NCBI GenBank assembly: GCA_037576215.1
Contig: JBANDB010000005.1
Span: 4,030,001 to 4,094,000, forward strand
From: Armillaria gallica
Lineage: Eukaryota > Basidiomycota > Agaricomycetes > Agaricales > Physalacriaceae
Direction of reading: 5' to 3'
Length of the DNA: 64,000 bases
Shown: one piece after another, positions 11,130-23,751 of the stretch
How the letters are laid out: every line of letters begins with the position of its first letter
Position numbering within the stretch: position 1 is the first letter of the stretch
Program-made: the position numbers and the translations under genes
Notes under the pieces: model-generated
Databases searched by the model: none
Seen by the model: the letters and a program-made list of their open reading frames with translations, nothing else
What the model was told of the DNA's origin: nothing

Positions 11130-13175
11130 ATGCCTGCTACTCTCCAGAACCCCGGAGAACATATCCCACTGGATGACACGTACGTCTTCGACAAACAGAC
11201 CAGGTCGTTGAAACTTATGGCCATCAATGTATTGGATAGTATGGGCTCGATGCTAATAGGTGTCATCGTCAGCGCGATTCTCTTTGGAATATCGGTTGTT
11301 CAGACCTTATACTACTATAGCCGTGAGTAGCACGGTTTCCTGGGCGTAATGCAGTTTGTTGACGGTCCATTCGCAGAGTACCCCAAGGACGTATGGTATC
11401 TCAAGTCATTGGTTAGTAAGTCTTTGCTTGTGAACGGATATGTTCACCAACATCGACCCAGGTGGCGGCAACAATTTTTTTCGATTCATTACACATGTTG
11501 TTCATCACCCACACAAGTATGTTTAACCGCCTCCCCGATGCTGTTCGTAACCGATGACCGTTCTTCCCGCAGTATACCACTATTTGATAACGGGTTATTA
11601 GTATGTTTTTTCTCTTATATCAGTGATTCTTTTACCGCTCATCGCTATATACAGTGACCAGACTGTCCTTACTCGCATAGTGTGGTCAGTAACCTAGACT
11701 CATGTTTCTTGGCTTTTATTAACAGTTTCGGTGATAGGAGTGTTATTGCAAGTGCTCCCTGTATGACCGACTATTATTTGTATTCAAAGGTTTTCCAGGT
11801 AGAAGCCATTCCGACTGGCGTCACAGGCTCTCTAGTTCAATGGTGAGGTTCTTTTTTTCCTGAACTCGGTGCAATAGACTGACTCGCACCTACCAGTTTT
11901 TATACCGTTCGTGTGTGGCGTCGTAAGTGGTGCTTTCGCTTTACACGCCCAGGTACTGAGGTTGCTTTTAGTCAGCAGGAAAAGTGTTCTGCTGACGGGC
12001 ACAATTTTGTTCTTGATAATAGCCGACTCGAGTGAGCCTATCGAATTTCAGTCTATCTTGTTGCTTGAATTCATACGCTACGTCTAGTATGCGGCACTGG
12101 TTCGTGACGTTACTCTGAATTACAAGTTCTATGTCTGACTACTTGGCTATCCTCAGTGTGGGTAGTGTTGGCGTGAGTGCAATACAATCTATCAAGTCGC
12201 TCCTCTCATAAACGCAACAATTAGGTTACTGCGACATACCTATATCGATCTCCTGCATATTTCGGTTCGTCCATGCATGCGATTTTATGTCTGTCGGCTC
12301 AAGACCCCATCAGCCCCTCACTATATCAATCAACGGCATTTCCGCCGCCGCCGATGTTCTTATTTCGGCAAGTCTCTGTATAATTCTTCAACAATCAAAG
12401 ACGGGATTTCGAACGTGAATATTTCAACTTTCAGCTTGGAACACTGTCCTTATTTCCGGCTGCTCCTCTAGATCTGATACCATGATAACCAAGCTAGTGA
12501 GATTTTAGTTTGATATCAAACGAGGGACCGCTCATACAACGCCACGAAAGATCTTCTTTTTTGTGAACACCGGACTGTATGTGATTTTGACTCAACTTAT
12601 GATGATATTTCTGATGATCTACATGTAGTTTGACGAGGTAAAATGGCAACGTTTCTCTCATACCATAAAATTTACTGATTACAAGGCTAGCCTTTGTGCA
12701 GTAGGCGCATTGCTATCGGTACGACTGCTACTTCCAGACTGATCGATCTGTCTCATTCAAATACACCATTATCAGCTCGCAATATCTTCGCATACACTTA
12801 TCTATGCGTCGTGGTATTTCTGTATCGGCCGTCGTGAGTATTTCTGTTCGGAATAAATGTATCAATTTGATCGTGACGCGTCTAGTGTACGCCAACTCGC
12901 TCCTAGCATCCTTGAATGGGCGAAACACAATTCGTGGACAAACAGAAGACATTGACCATATGCTCCTTTCCATACCAAATGCTGTCCTCTCTCCGAGTAG
13001 CAATTCAGGGTCGAATGGGCAAAGGCCAGATATCTCCATTAGGATTGAAACTTCAACCCACAAGGACGTTGAAGCGGATGATTCCAAGCAGGACGATGAT
13101 TCTTTTGTAAGTCCCTTGAGCAGCTTCACGCGCACGTTTGAAGAATTCCGAATTTCAGGTCAACACACTGGCTAA
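11130..13175 (+). CDS. DUF6534-type multi-pass membrane protein
   Basis: The ATG at 11130 opens MPATLQNPGEHIPLDD. The first membrane span MGSMLIGVIVSAILFGISVV and QTLYYY follow, then after a short intron EYPKDVWYLKSLVAATIFF, DSLHMLFITHTIYHYLITG, and later VLLTGTILFLIIADSS. GISAAADVLISASLCIILQ plus KTGF is the family hallmark before the last spans. The final exon carries YANSLLASLNGRNTIRGQ and a polar tail ending at 13175. This order matches the mushroom DUF6534 family of seven-span proteins of unknown function. At least eight short introns are needed; some joins in 11650-12700 are uncertain, and mild decay there cannot be excluded. Confidence 0.7.
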
Positions 13176-14483
13176 TCCGTCGAAGTCGTCTTTATAATAA
13201 CAGTATGAAGACTGCGGTACCCATGGATAAGCACTGTCGCCATACCACGTTGGAATCAGATTCAGCTAGTACTACTATATCGCAAGCAGTGTGCTCTTGC
13301 AGTGAATAGACATCAGAGGTATAGCCACTTGCTCAGAATGTGGACCACTAGGTCTGAGGTTAACTATTAAGATGTGATCAAGTCTATTCGATGAAAGTGT
13401 GGAGCCCTTAGATCTCGGTGATGGATCTGACCGTTCTCGGTGCCGAAGGCGTAGCTGGTGAATCCTTAGTGAGAATGTATGACCGTGAAAATCGGATAAC
13501 GCTAGGGCGCCAGAAAGAATCGAAAGGGAAGAGATTTAATTGACACTTGAATGTCGTCTCCAACTTCTAACCGCATTGGCGGTGAGGCGTTGTCTTGACA
13601 TCGAGAATACGGCAATAAGGGACGTTTCAACCTGAGATCCTGCAAAGGGAGACATTTCGATGAAGATTGACACTACATTCTTTCAAGCGAGGGAGACATT
13701 GCACCGCTGAGCTTATTGGTCAGAGAACCACAGATATGTAACGTTCAGGAAGTGAGGGTACTTACTGTAGGTGGTGTTGCACTGCTCGGCTAAGGGTGAT
13801 ATGATAGAGACAATCGGCTCAGAATCTGATGAAACCACACTTTATGTACCTGCAGGGACTCCGCTGATTCGTCAGGGCAGTCCCGCTCCACAAACATGAT
13901 CATTTGGACCATGCAACAATCATGCAAAGCGCCTGTCAGATCTACTTCACTTAATGTCAACAGTCTGGTTCACTGTTTAGCCTCGTCGGTCGTCCTGACT
14001 CTAAGCTGGCCAAAACCGGAAGCTTGTACATCATCCAAAATATTGGGTAGCTGGATGAATGAGTACCACAAGATAGACTTTATTGAGATCCGTTGCAATG
14101 AATTGGCCAGGGGGATCGTAAAAAAACGAAATTCGCGTTGAATTCGCGTGTCGTCAGAGGAAACAACAACGGGGAGTCACAATTTTTCAACGATTTCATA
14201 GGATGGAAGACGATCCGAGGTTTAGTTCTGACTCTGTTACACGAGCAACGACAGAACATAGCCTGCAAATAGTCTCTCGTAGACAGACAACGATACAGAC
14301 CTATCGATGGAAGGGAGGGACGGTCCTAGCCTGCAAAGGCGACACCGATTGACATAAGAACACCGGCGTTTCGGCCCGTATATCCGTGCTAGCTTTGTTT
14401 TCTTACTGTGCGAGTTACTCTACTGTAGGCAGCAAGCAGGTGACCGTCATCGTGCCTAGCGAAGATGCGTTCACATCTTAGAG
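13176..14483. other. Intergenic region
   Basis: No gene was recognised on either strand. Open stretches at 13896-14141 (+) and 14080-14268 (-) overlap each other and lack motifs. The 3' part is the upstream region of the GH5 gene. Confidence 0.35.
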
Positions 14484-16198
14484 ATGAACCATACTATGTC
14501 TTCCCTCAGAGTCAAGCGCACACAGCTCGTCAATCTCAACAATGATCAAGTTGTCCTTCGAGGAGCTGGCTTAGGCGGGTGGATGTGGTTTGTCTTTTCG
14601 TTTTTACCTGAGCTCGTGGATCTTGATGAGAAAAACCGCAGCATGGAGAATTTTATCTCAGGTGCATCATATCTTTCATTGACATGATCTAATTCACTGA
14701 ACATTCGACCAAGGTTATCCTGGATGCGAATTCCAAATAAGAGATGCTTTGAACGATGTTCTCGGCGAGAGGAAGGCGAACTTTTTCTTTGACAAAGTGC
14801 GCAATCACCAAGTTGCTTAAAAAGTACACCTCAATCAGATATCATCTAGTATTTGGAGTACTTTTTCATGGATTCTGATGCGATGTTCTTCCGCTCACTG
14901 GGCCTGAACTGCATTCGAATCGCCGTCAACTATAGACACTTTGAAGGTAAACGTCAGCTTCTCTGAGATTTGTTGCAGTGCCATGCCAACCTTTGCAGAT
15001 GACTCCAATCCTCAGGTCCTGAAACGAGAGGGTTTTCATCATCTCGATCGCGTCATATCCTTATGCGCGAAGCACTCTATCTATACGATCATTGATATGC
15101 ATACCGCTCCTGGTGCACAGAGTGGTGGATGGCATGCAGACGGGGGAACACATATCGCCAATTTCTGGAAGCACAAAGACTTCCAGGATCGATTCATCTG
15201 GTTATGGATGGAAATCGCATCCCACTACAAAGACAATGAATGGGTTGCAGGATATAATCCTATGAACGAGCCTGCTGATCCTCACCCGACAATTGCCCGT
15301 TTGGTGGAAGTCTACGACCGGCTGTGCACCGCAATCCAATCCGTTGACCCGAACCACATCATCTTCTTGGACGGCAACACGTTCGCCTCGGACTTTACAA
15401 AGTTCCCGGAAAACGTCAAGGAGCGATGGGGAGAAAATGTGGCGTATGCGATCCATGATTATTCATTATACGGGTTTCCAAAGAGCAAAGAAGTTTATGT
15501 GGGGAGCAACGATCAAAAGGCGAAGTTACAAGCAGTGTACAAAAGGAAAGCGGCGCTGGATGGATGATCGTGGGCTGTGCGTATGGAACGGCGAATGGGG
15601 GCCGGTGTATGCGAGAAGGGAGTACGACGGCGATGCAACGGACGAAATAAACAAGGCGAGGTACATGGTTCTACGAGACCAGCTCGAGTTGTACAACAAG
15701 GTTCGGACATCCGTTTACTGCTTCTGAGTTCCATCAATTGTTCGCCGCTTCTCCACAGGACATGCTGAGTTGGTCGATATGGCTGTACAAAGACATCGGA
15801 TTCCAAGGTATGGTGTATGTGAACCCGGATACGCCATACATGGAGCGACTGCGACCATTTTTACTCAAGAAGCACCGCCTAGCGGCTGATGCTTGGGGTG
15901 CAGATGATTCCGAGGTCAAGCATCTTTATGATCCCATCGTGAATCACATTATAGATGCGGTTCCGGATGAGACGAAGAGGAAGCTATACCCCCCTCTGTG
16001 GACATAGAGGACAGGGTTACACGTATAGCGCGTACTATGTTGGTTGCCGAGTTCCTGGTAGGAGAATGGGCAGAAATATTCCGTGGGTTGGATGAAGAAG
16101 AACTGGACATGCTTGCCAAGAGCTTCCGGTTCGAGAACTGTTTGAAGAGGGAGGGATTGAATGATGTGCTGAAGGAGAATGCCAAAACTGTGGCATGA
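14484..16198 (+). pseudogene. GH5 glucan 1,3-beta-glucosidase with two frameshifts
   Basis: The exons read in order as a fungal exo-beta-1,3-glucanase of glycoside hydrolase family 5: VVLRGAGLGGW, MENFISGYPGCEFQIRDAL, LGLNCIRIAVNYRHFE, then the large exon with HTAPGAQSGGWH. NPMNEPADPH carries the acid/base Glu and WNGEWGPVYA the nucleophile Glu. The enzyme trims beta-1,3-glucan in the cell wall or in host material. No signal peptide is seen at the ATG (14484 or 14496). Two breaks interrupt it. After VYKRK an extra G at about 15550 shifts the frame, while the next frame resumes with RRWMDDRGLCVW. Near 16000 one base is missing between PPLW and IEDRVTRIARTML. Catalytic residues survive on both sides of the first break. 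It is either a young pseudogene or a gene with assembly errors. Confidence 0.85.
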
Positions 16199-16717
16199 TA
16201 AATCAGCTCAATTTCGTCGCGTGGGTTGAGGTATCTCAAAGTGATGTATCTGTACGTTTTTGACGTGTATTCGTAATGATTTCATCAATCAAAAGCTATG
16301 CTTATTCCCATTATGAAGGGGAATTGAGATGAGCGGCGAATGGTGGTCAAAATGCACAGAACTGCGCCGGTTGTCTACATCCATTTAGCTTAGCACTGTG
16401 CATTGACTGTTCGATGGTCTTGCCTGATCATTGAGCTGTCGTGATAAATCCGTACCCAAAGGATTCACCTTCTTGATTTGAAGACTTGTCGAATCGCGGC
16501 TTGCCAGCAGTGTGCGTTTCAAGACGCTACGGGGATACATTCTCCATGACAACCGCATCACCCTTCCCTGTGCAACACCCACAAAGACGCCTATACGCCA
16601 TCACAACACGGGTTTACGGCTACTGGTCTGTTTTATACTGATCGATCTGCGCTGTAGCTAGTTCTTTACATTCAAAAGCTGCAGGCAGCTTTTCGACAGG
16701 ACTTTCAACTCGCATTT
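16199..16717. other. Intergenic region
   Basis: Short spacer between GH5 and the disordered-protein gene. Nothing was recognised apart from the presumed promoter of the latter. Confidence 0.4.
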
Positions 16718-17785
16718 TTGCCGATGTTCAAGAGAAGGTGTCGCTCCTCAAACACTGTCCATTCTCATTCAGCTTCGGGTGGTTCGTCCGAGAGGAGAGG
16801 TAGTAGAAGTAGGGGAGACGAGGAGAAGTATGGACAGAAGAGGGAGAGTGAGTGGTTTCTGGACGATATTGAGGACGGCGACATCTGGCGTCCATCGAAG
16901 CCTGATGGTAGTGGGTTCGAGTTTACGGTCAGGCCGTTTACAAGCAGGCAAAGACTAATGCCCAAATCAACTTCGCCTGCGGGAACAGAGTGGAAGAGCG
17001 TAGCAGATGAGGAAGAGGGGGACTTGGACGAACAGCGGTTCTCGCTTGTGTCGATAATGGAGCCTTCGAAACGCGACTTGCCCATCGACCTCAAACGAAT
17101 GTCCATGCTCTGGACACATGGAAATATATTCCGTGCTCTGCCCTCCCCAACAACGAATTCACCACCGTTGACCCCGGACACTGAGGACCCTCCTGCACAG
17201 AGCACTACGCTGACGCCAGCAAGAGTCCCGCGATTGGACATAGCCGCTACAATCACTGTACATTCCCCGTCTCCCTCACCTAATTCAGCCGCCGTTTCAG
17301 CCTCAGCTACATGGAGCATTTTGGAGATGTACGGCGTCAGCCCTGTATCACCCATGGCCGAGCGGTCGACGAGTCGACATCATTTGGCGAAGCCAATATC
17401 GTCGCCGTTTCTGCAGGTACCTAGTACTTCAGACGAGCCAAATCTCTCCATCGCTGTTCAGCCATCATCGGATATACCACCCGTCCCACCCATCCCTCCA
17501 CATCTTCGTTCGGGGTCCAAACGGTCTATTCGTCCACTTCCCGCTGTCCCCTCTCATTGTTCCTCTTCCATCTCTAAACATGTTCCGCCGCGCACGACAC
17601 TTGTCCCTCAGGGGCCACGCCCGCGGTCGAACACGCTGCCGATGAATCGCCGGCCAGTGATGGAGGCCGTCCAGATGCCGTCGCCTAGCGTCTCTGATCC
17701 CGGTGGACGATGCGTTGTACCATCTCCGGAATCAGCAACGAGAAGACCGCGCCTGTCGATCAGGACAAGGGATCAGCGCGGTTGA
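16718..17785 (+). CDS. Disordered Ser/Pro-rich protein, single exon
   Basis: One uninterrupted frame of 355 codons starts MPMFKRRCRSSNTVHSHSAS. The early part is Arg/Ser-rich and acidic (SEWFLDDIEDGDIWRPSKPD). The rest is Ser/Pro/Thr-rich, with PPVPPIPPHLRSGSKRSIR followed by PLPAVP, resembling SH3 ligands. No folded domain, signal peptide or membrane span is seen. Such proteins in fungi are often scaffolds or phosphorylation targets, but no function can be assigned. The ATG is the first in the frame and is preceded by other-frame noise. It ends 136 bases from the stop of the convergent GPI1 gene. Confidence 0.7.
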   Translation: MPMFKRRCRSSNTVHSHSASGGSSERRGSRSRGDEEKYGQKRESEWFLDDIEDGDIWRPSKPDGSGFEFTVRPFTSRQRLMPKSTSPAGTEWKSVADEEEGDLDEQRFSLVSIMEPSKRDLPIDLKRMSMLWTHGNIFRALPSPTTNSPPLTPDTEDPPAQSTTLTPARVPRLDIAATITVHSPSPSPNSAAVSASATWSILEMYGVSPVSPMAERSTSRHHLAKPISSPFLQVPSTSDEPNLSIAVQPSSDIPPVPPIPPHLRSGSKRSIRPLPAVPSHCSSSISKHVPPRTTLVPQGPRPRSNTLPMNRRPVMEAVQMPSPSVSDPGGRCVVPSPESATRRPRLSIRTRDQRG

Positions 17786-17920
17786 TGTGATTATCCCGGG
17801 GTTGAGCTAACAAAGACTCTGTTCTTCGACCCTTCAGGTTGGGCTGGGCAGGCACTGTCCGCTAGTATCGTATCAAGTAAACATGATTATGAATATCACT
17901 CCTCCCGCTTTTCAGTAGAT

Positions 17921-20157
17921 TTACTGTAGCGAATCGAGTACCGCGGTATAGGCTCGAGGAGCTTTCCGGATAGTAACCGGCGTAACAACCGGAGAGGATT
18001 GTAGTGCGACCCCAGTCGAGAGGACAAGCGAACTGAAATTAGTGAGATACAATTGTCTTCGAAAATTAAAAAGGAAAGGCTTACTATACTGGAAGAATAT
18101 TGAAGAGAAAGGGACTGGTTGACTTTTGATGACTAAATCATGCTCATTTCTTTCAAGGATAAAATATATTCCACCTAAACGGATGTCGGTAACCACGAAA
18201 GAAGACCAGACCGATAACAAACCTGGAAGGCGCCACGGATCTTTGGCGCGGAGCATCAACGCAAACAACGGAAAATGGTTCATGAATGCCAATTGAGTTT
18301 CCAGGCAAGCCTGCACTAGAATGATGGCCAATCGCAACTACGACTGGTATCAACACATGACAGTCGCAAGAATAATAAAACCGCACCAAAGCAAATAAGG
18401 TGTAGTACACCAACACCGTTGGGAACAAAAATGCCAAAAGTGTGAACAAAATTGTACCAAAGAGAAGTTGATCGATATCATACTCCCAAGTGTCGGTACG
18501 ATTGCGTAGGGCGTTGTATCGTTTACCTATAGAGACGTCCTTGATGAAAGAATGTCACGAGCAATGATGGGAAGGAAGTACCTCGGAAAATATTCCACAA
18601 TGACCCAGCAGTAGTCAACAGTCTCGCATAGACAGCGTTGGACACGAAATAACAGACGTATATGTGGGCGGTTAAGATGGCTAGTAGGTCGGAGAATAGC
18701 GAGATAGAGAATGTCGCACCCAACCAGCTGGCAGCACCAAAGAAGTATATAATCACCGGTAGATGGGGAGCTACCCATTGAAGGACACCTACGGAGAAGG
18801 AAAGCCCCAAGAAGAAAAGAAAACCCGAATTCACGTACGACCCCACATGGCTATCAAATCGATAAAAGTTTGTGAATAAAAGCGACTAAGTTCCGTATTG
18901 AGCTTGAGACCGGCAGGCCACGAGTCTAGCCAGTGTAGAACCCATTGAATCCATCGAATAAGAATGTTCTAAGCATGGCGTTAGCAAGGGGTGAGAAATC
19001 ATAGAGAATTTAATTTACATCAATCATTGAATTGAGCATGGAAGCAAGGACGATATGATTGTCGCATAGAAAGGATCCTATAGCTGATCCGATTGTTATA
19101 TCATTAAGCAGGAGCCATACGGTATTGAAAAAGCTAGAACCTATCAGAACGCAGACGTGAGAGAGGAAAGAGGACACACTTGATGTATCGGGCTGAATAG
19201 AGAGACGTGGGTGTCATGCCACGGTTGCGCAACTGAGATACTTCTGCCGCAAAAAAGTCGGCTTGTTCTGCGCGAACATCTATTTGCTGAACTATATGCT
19301 ATATCCGTTATTATTTTCTGCCGCCAGAGACTGGTGTTTACGCACCAATGGCCGAGATGTCCTTTATTACGAATGATAAGAGGATGGGGGCATTGCAAAA
19401 TGCGGTTAGAAAGTTGGAGAAGAGCGCTAGTGAGGGTAAAATCTTCTTCCAGGACATATCAAAAATAGACCACAATTTGTCTGTTTTGAGCAATGGCTCT
19501 GAAGGGTTTAGATAGTTCTGTAGAAGTCCTTCGACCGTATGGGCGGCATTAAACTAGGCCGGTTGTAAGAAAAAGGAGACGAATAGCAATTCTCGCCTAC
19601 CTGATCTACGACCATATCATCGATGCCTGGAGAGGAAGCAGAAACACGGAAAGCCGCGTAATCCAAGGCAGAAGGCTCGGTGGAAGCAGAAGCGTTGTGC
19701 TGTTCCTGGGCATAATAGTCAAGCCTCAAAGCTTCCAGAGAATAGAAGCGGAGAGTCGTCGGAAGGTGGCGGTAATAGTAAACAACGATATAGTCCCTGT
19801 GCCATGTGAGAATCAAGCGCATACATTCCAAAAAGAGCTCACTTAGGGACGGGAAAATGGAATATTGGAACCGTGATCTTTTGCTGTCGTTCACAGGTGA
19901 ATTTGCCGAATATGACTGGGTCCTCCCCACAGGCGTTACGCAAGGAACGGTACTCAGGCGACGCTGAAACGATCTCGACCGCAGCCTTTGCTTCCGATAT
20001 CTAGAAAACTTTCAGAAGGAAGCTAGAAACCCCCGGCAACGGTGCTCACTGTGTCCACAGTCAGACGCCCTGCGACACACAAAGCGGGTCTCCTCCAGCC
20101 AAAACAAAATCCTGGCTCGTCAAGATCTGTAGGCCAGAAGATGGTCGTCGGTGACAT
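17921..20157 (-). CDS. GPI1: GPI1/PIG-Q subunit of GPI N-acetylglucosaminyltransferase
   Basis: The subunit stabilises the ER complex that transfers GlcNAc to phosphatidylinositol, the first step of GPI anchor synthesis. The ATG at 20157 opens MSPTTIFWPTDLDEPGFCFG. The joined exons then give IFHFPVPKDYIVVYYYRHLP, FFNTVWLLLNDITIGSAIGS, and a run of hydrophobic segments (WVAPHLPVIIYFFGAASWLG). GKRYNALRNRTDTWEYD leads into IDQLLFGTILFTLLAFLFPT, and MNHFPLFALMLRAKDPWRLP into GGIYF. This last block is the most conserved part of the Gpi1 family. About ten introns of 40-60 bases all join in frame, so the gene looks intact. It starts back to back with the Rho GTPase gene, 238 bases away, suggesting a shared promoter region. 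Confidence 0.9.
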
Positions 20158-20395
20158 GTCAGTATTGCCGTCCTATCGTCGTTTACGAAGCTTATGACCA
20201 CATATTATATCGAAGTCGAAATCGCCGACGTCGGATGAGATGGTGATCAAGAAGGAAAACGGCCACGTGACATCGATGTTGATTGTTCGACCCACTTTGG
20301 GGCCGCCTGTCAGTCGACGACCACCATCCCGCCTCAGCTCGCCTTCCCTCGACTTCCCCATTCTATTCCCAGTGCTACACTGCCGGGCCCTAACC

Positions 20396-21179
20396 ATGGA
20401 TACCCTTATCAATCATCACCGCCCTCTTTCCCTCCCCGAAGGCCTGATCTCAAGCGGAAGCTTGTAGTTGTGGGCGACGGTGCGCGCCAACATTGCTTCT
20501 GGATCATCAACAAGCTCACTTGCCATCAAAGGTGGATGTGGCAAAACATGTCTTCTAATTGTGTATGCAGAAAATCGATTTCCAGAGGTGCACTTATTCG
20601 GTTTTATCTTTCTATCAATCGGGCTGATTCTTGCAGGCGTACATACCAACAGTGTTCGAGAATTACGTGACGCAGGTGCATTTCGAAGGCAAGGAAATTG
20701 AATTGGCGCTATGGGATACAGCGGGTCAGGAGGAGTATGATCGGTTGCGGCCACTCAGCTATCCAGAGAGCAATGTCATACTCATCGTTTTCTCTATCGA
20801 TTTCCCGACAAGCCTAGGAAACGTCCTCGATAAAGTATGTGGCTAACGTCTTTATGTTTCGTTGATTTTTGACGGCGTAAACTGCCAGTGGTATCCAGAG
20901 GTGGCACATTTCTGCGAGGGGACACCCTTGATCCTGGTGGGGACAAAGACCGATCTTCGCAAGGATGAACAGACGAAACGGATGCTGGGAGCACAGGGCC
21001 AGACACCCGTCAGCTGGGAGCAGGGATCCAGCGTGGCAAAAGAGATCGGCGCAAAATATATAGAATGCTCTGCGAAAACGGGAGCTGGCGTCCACGATGT
21101 ATTCAACCTAGCTTTGAAAGAAAGCATGAAAGGGAGATGGGGGAAGATTGTGCGAGAACGGCGATGCGTTGTGATATAA
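20396..21179 (+). CDS. Rho-family small GTPase (frame break at the start)
   Basis: Four exons (to 20479, 20532-20587, 20637-20834, 20889-21179) encode [20 protein letters not shown] (P-loop), [17 protein letters not shown] (switch I), [20 protein letters not shown] (switch II), GTKTDL, ECSAKTG, and the prenylation box CVVI. This is a RhoA/Rho1-like switch for cell-wall synthesis and actin polarity at the plasma membrane. The only nearby ATG (20396) is one base out of frame with the P-loop exon. The P-loop frame read backward gives [17 protein letters not shown] and has no ATG. One missing G after ATGG would restore a start, so an indel at about 20399 is the simplest reading. An unseen upstream exon is the alternative. 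Confidence 0.88.
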
Positions 21180-21725
21180 CAGACTCTCTCGGACAATGGG
21201 CAGGGACTACTCTACTGATAACGGTTTTCATCTCGTTCTCGAGCTGTTCTACTAATTATTTATTGTTTTCGCATCAGATATGTATCAATTTACACGCTCA
21301 TGTTTACGAGGAAGCAAACCTACCTGAAATGCCAGACCCGTACTCGGCTTGTGTATTAGCTTCAGCGCGCGCGTTAGCTTAGAATGAGGTGCTGGGCATC
21401 AAAAGTGCTGGATCGATGTAACTACCTTCGTCGATCCTCGATCCTCGAGTTGATTTACGGACTACGGCATACTTATAATTGGACTTAAGATCGTCAACGG
21501 CTCTGAAACGCAACATCTTTCGCCTTCTCATACTGCTCAAGGCTGGGTCACCGCTAGTAAGATTTACGATTGATTGACATAATAACAAGTGATTTTATGA
21601 TACAATGCAATAAGAGTAAGATGTAATGATAATCCATAGCTTAGGAATTTAAATAATCGGCATGATTGTATAAGGGAAATAATTTAGCTGCATGGAGCCC
21701 AAGCGTCTTAGCATAGCCCAAGGTA
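21180..21725. other. Convergent intergenic region
   Basis: This lies between the 3' ends of the Rho and metacaspase genes. It is A/T-richer towards 21600, as expected for 3' UTRs. No gene is seen. Confidence 0.4.
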
Positions 21726-23751
21726 TTATAAGGCCCAGCGGGCATTCATATCCTGCAACAGATAGGTCAGGAAAACCATCAGATAACGATGAAGACGAAA
21801 AAATATACCAAGGGTTGGTGACTGGAGAGCTACCGAAGCAAACGAATGAGATCGTCGAATGAATAGACACTCTAGAACACTAACCTGCGGATCTTGGAAG
21901 TTGTCCATCTCCAGGTCCACGTCGTCCGACACAGATGCGGCTGCTTTTGGGCCTACGGCTCTGCGCCACTTCTTCATGTTTTTCTTATACGTCTTAACGT
22001 CCCTGTGCAGGTTTAAAGCAGCCTTATGTACTTCGTGGCTAAGACGACATGATATTAATGCGGCGAACAAATGAGGCAAAGTATACACGCCGCATACCTG
22101 ATATTCGTCATGAGGTCTTTCAACGATGGGTGAGGGTCTTTTTCTGTGAAAACACAATCAGATCCCCCCCTTGACATCTTTATGGCAACGTACCGAGGAT
22201 TTCAATAAGAGCCTGGAAGGAAAATCAGCGTAAGCATTTTGAAGTTCAACCGATAACACCTACTCGAGTCATAGAGGCACCATCGCTGTCCTCCCAGGAT
22301 ACCTGGTCATCCTTGCAAGCCCCCAGAGATATCTGCGAAGGCTGTGAGATACGCTTTACTCAAGCAAGCAGCGGGAGACGATCCTCACCACATGCGGAAG
22401 TTCCACGTCGGAAGGCTTGCAAAAGCCTTCGCAGGGCCATAACGCAATGGGAGAATCACACCGGGGAATAGGTGACAACTCCGTATCATCCAACCATCTA
22501 TCATCTTTCTCGAAAGTCGATTTGATTGACAGACGCCGGGTGGCTTTAATATGAACATCCACATTCGAGTCCGCAATTCTCCCGATGGAGGTTTTCTTGG
22601 ACTTGACAACCTTCCTACTGACGCGTTTCGTTTGATACACCGACCTCAGGCTGCTCAGGGCCATCGCTTGGCGTCGCACTGTGCGGCCGGTAATTAGAGC
22701 GTGCCTCCAGATTGATATCGAGATTCGTACCATTACGGTTCCATATAGAGTCGGACCTGCGGCGGCCTTTAGATATCCAAGGGACATAAACTCTATTACA
22801 ACGGAAATGGTCGAGATCTGCATTAGCTTGAAGGATTAGGGTCCTGTAGGCTTGCTCGTATGCAGTCGGTAAACGCACCCAAGAGCGACGCGGAATGGCA
22901 AGAATCAAAAACGGCCTACAGTCTATGTCAGGACGAAAACGCTGACAAGATGGAACTCAACGTACAACTAGGCTACTTCCGATGGGTAATGCATCCACGA
23001 GATGCCGCCGTAACTCCTGATACCGGTTGACTCTGTGAAATCGACGTGACAGGTGAGCGGTTGAGCGACGTACATTGTCCGTGATCTTTCTCGAATCAAG
23101 CTCATCGGTATCGTCGCAAGGAATCAAGCCTACCCAAGTATGAGGCACAGAAAGAGAATTTCGATACGGAAAAATGGCACGTACATTCATCCATCCCGTC
23201 CTCTTCGCTGTTGTTCTTATTCTCAACTTGTCCGACATGGCCGGAGTCTGGATCCCAGAGTTAGCGCACTTCAGTAGCGCAATGCAGATAGACTGCCTAC
23301 ATTGAAAGAAGAAACGATCGCCAGGTTTCGCGTCTTGGACAAGTTTTTTGATTTCACGAATCTGAAACGAGTTCTCTGATCACTACGACAGACGGCCAGG
23401 TATCGCGGAAGTTACAAACGATGTTTGACTGCGTGGGTTGTCTCTCGGAAGATTCCCCGTCATCCAATAGAGTGGTGATGTTCGCGTTGTCATAGCCATA
23501 ACGGTCTGTGAGGGCGGGGAACATGAACGTCAGTGTTTTCTGATAGCGCTATGGAAACATACTGATGAGAAGATTCTTCATGTCCTGAACATCGCGATGG
23601 GGAGTGTGCAACTCGTATTGCTTGCTCCCAGAATCCCTGCCGTCTTGTAATTGATACCGATCAGCAATGCTTTTTTGCTTGGGAGCTCGTTCTTCTCGGC
23701 AATCGGTGACTGGTATGGGCGCCTTGGACCTCGATGTTTGATTATCTTCAT
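21726..23751 (-). CDS. Metacaspase (one frameshift near the start)
   Basis: This is a caspase-fold cysteine protease that cleaves after Arg/Lys, linked in fungi to stress responses and protein quality control. From an ATG at 23751 the frame gives MKIIKHRGPRRPYQSP and KKALLIGINY, the beginning of the p20 domain. A one-base loss near 23645 shifts to DGRDSGSKQYELHTPHRDVQ. Joined exons then give the catalytic His motif FFFQYSGHVGQ, ECLIPCDDTDELDSRKITDN and the catalytic Cys motif VFDSCHSASLL. The C-terminal part has SLGACKDDQVSWEDSDGASM, KDPHPSLKDLMTNIS and MDNFQDPQ, ending MNARWAL. No prodomain or zinc finger is visible, so it is short for a type I enzyme. The rest of the frame is intact, so the break may be an assembly error. 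Confidence 0.88.
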
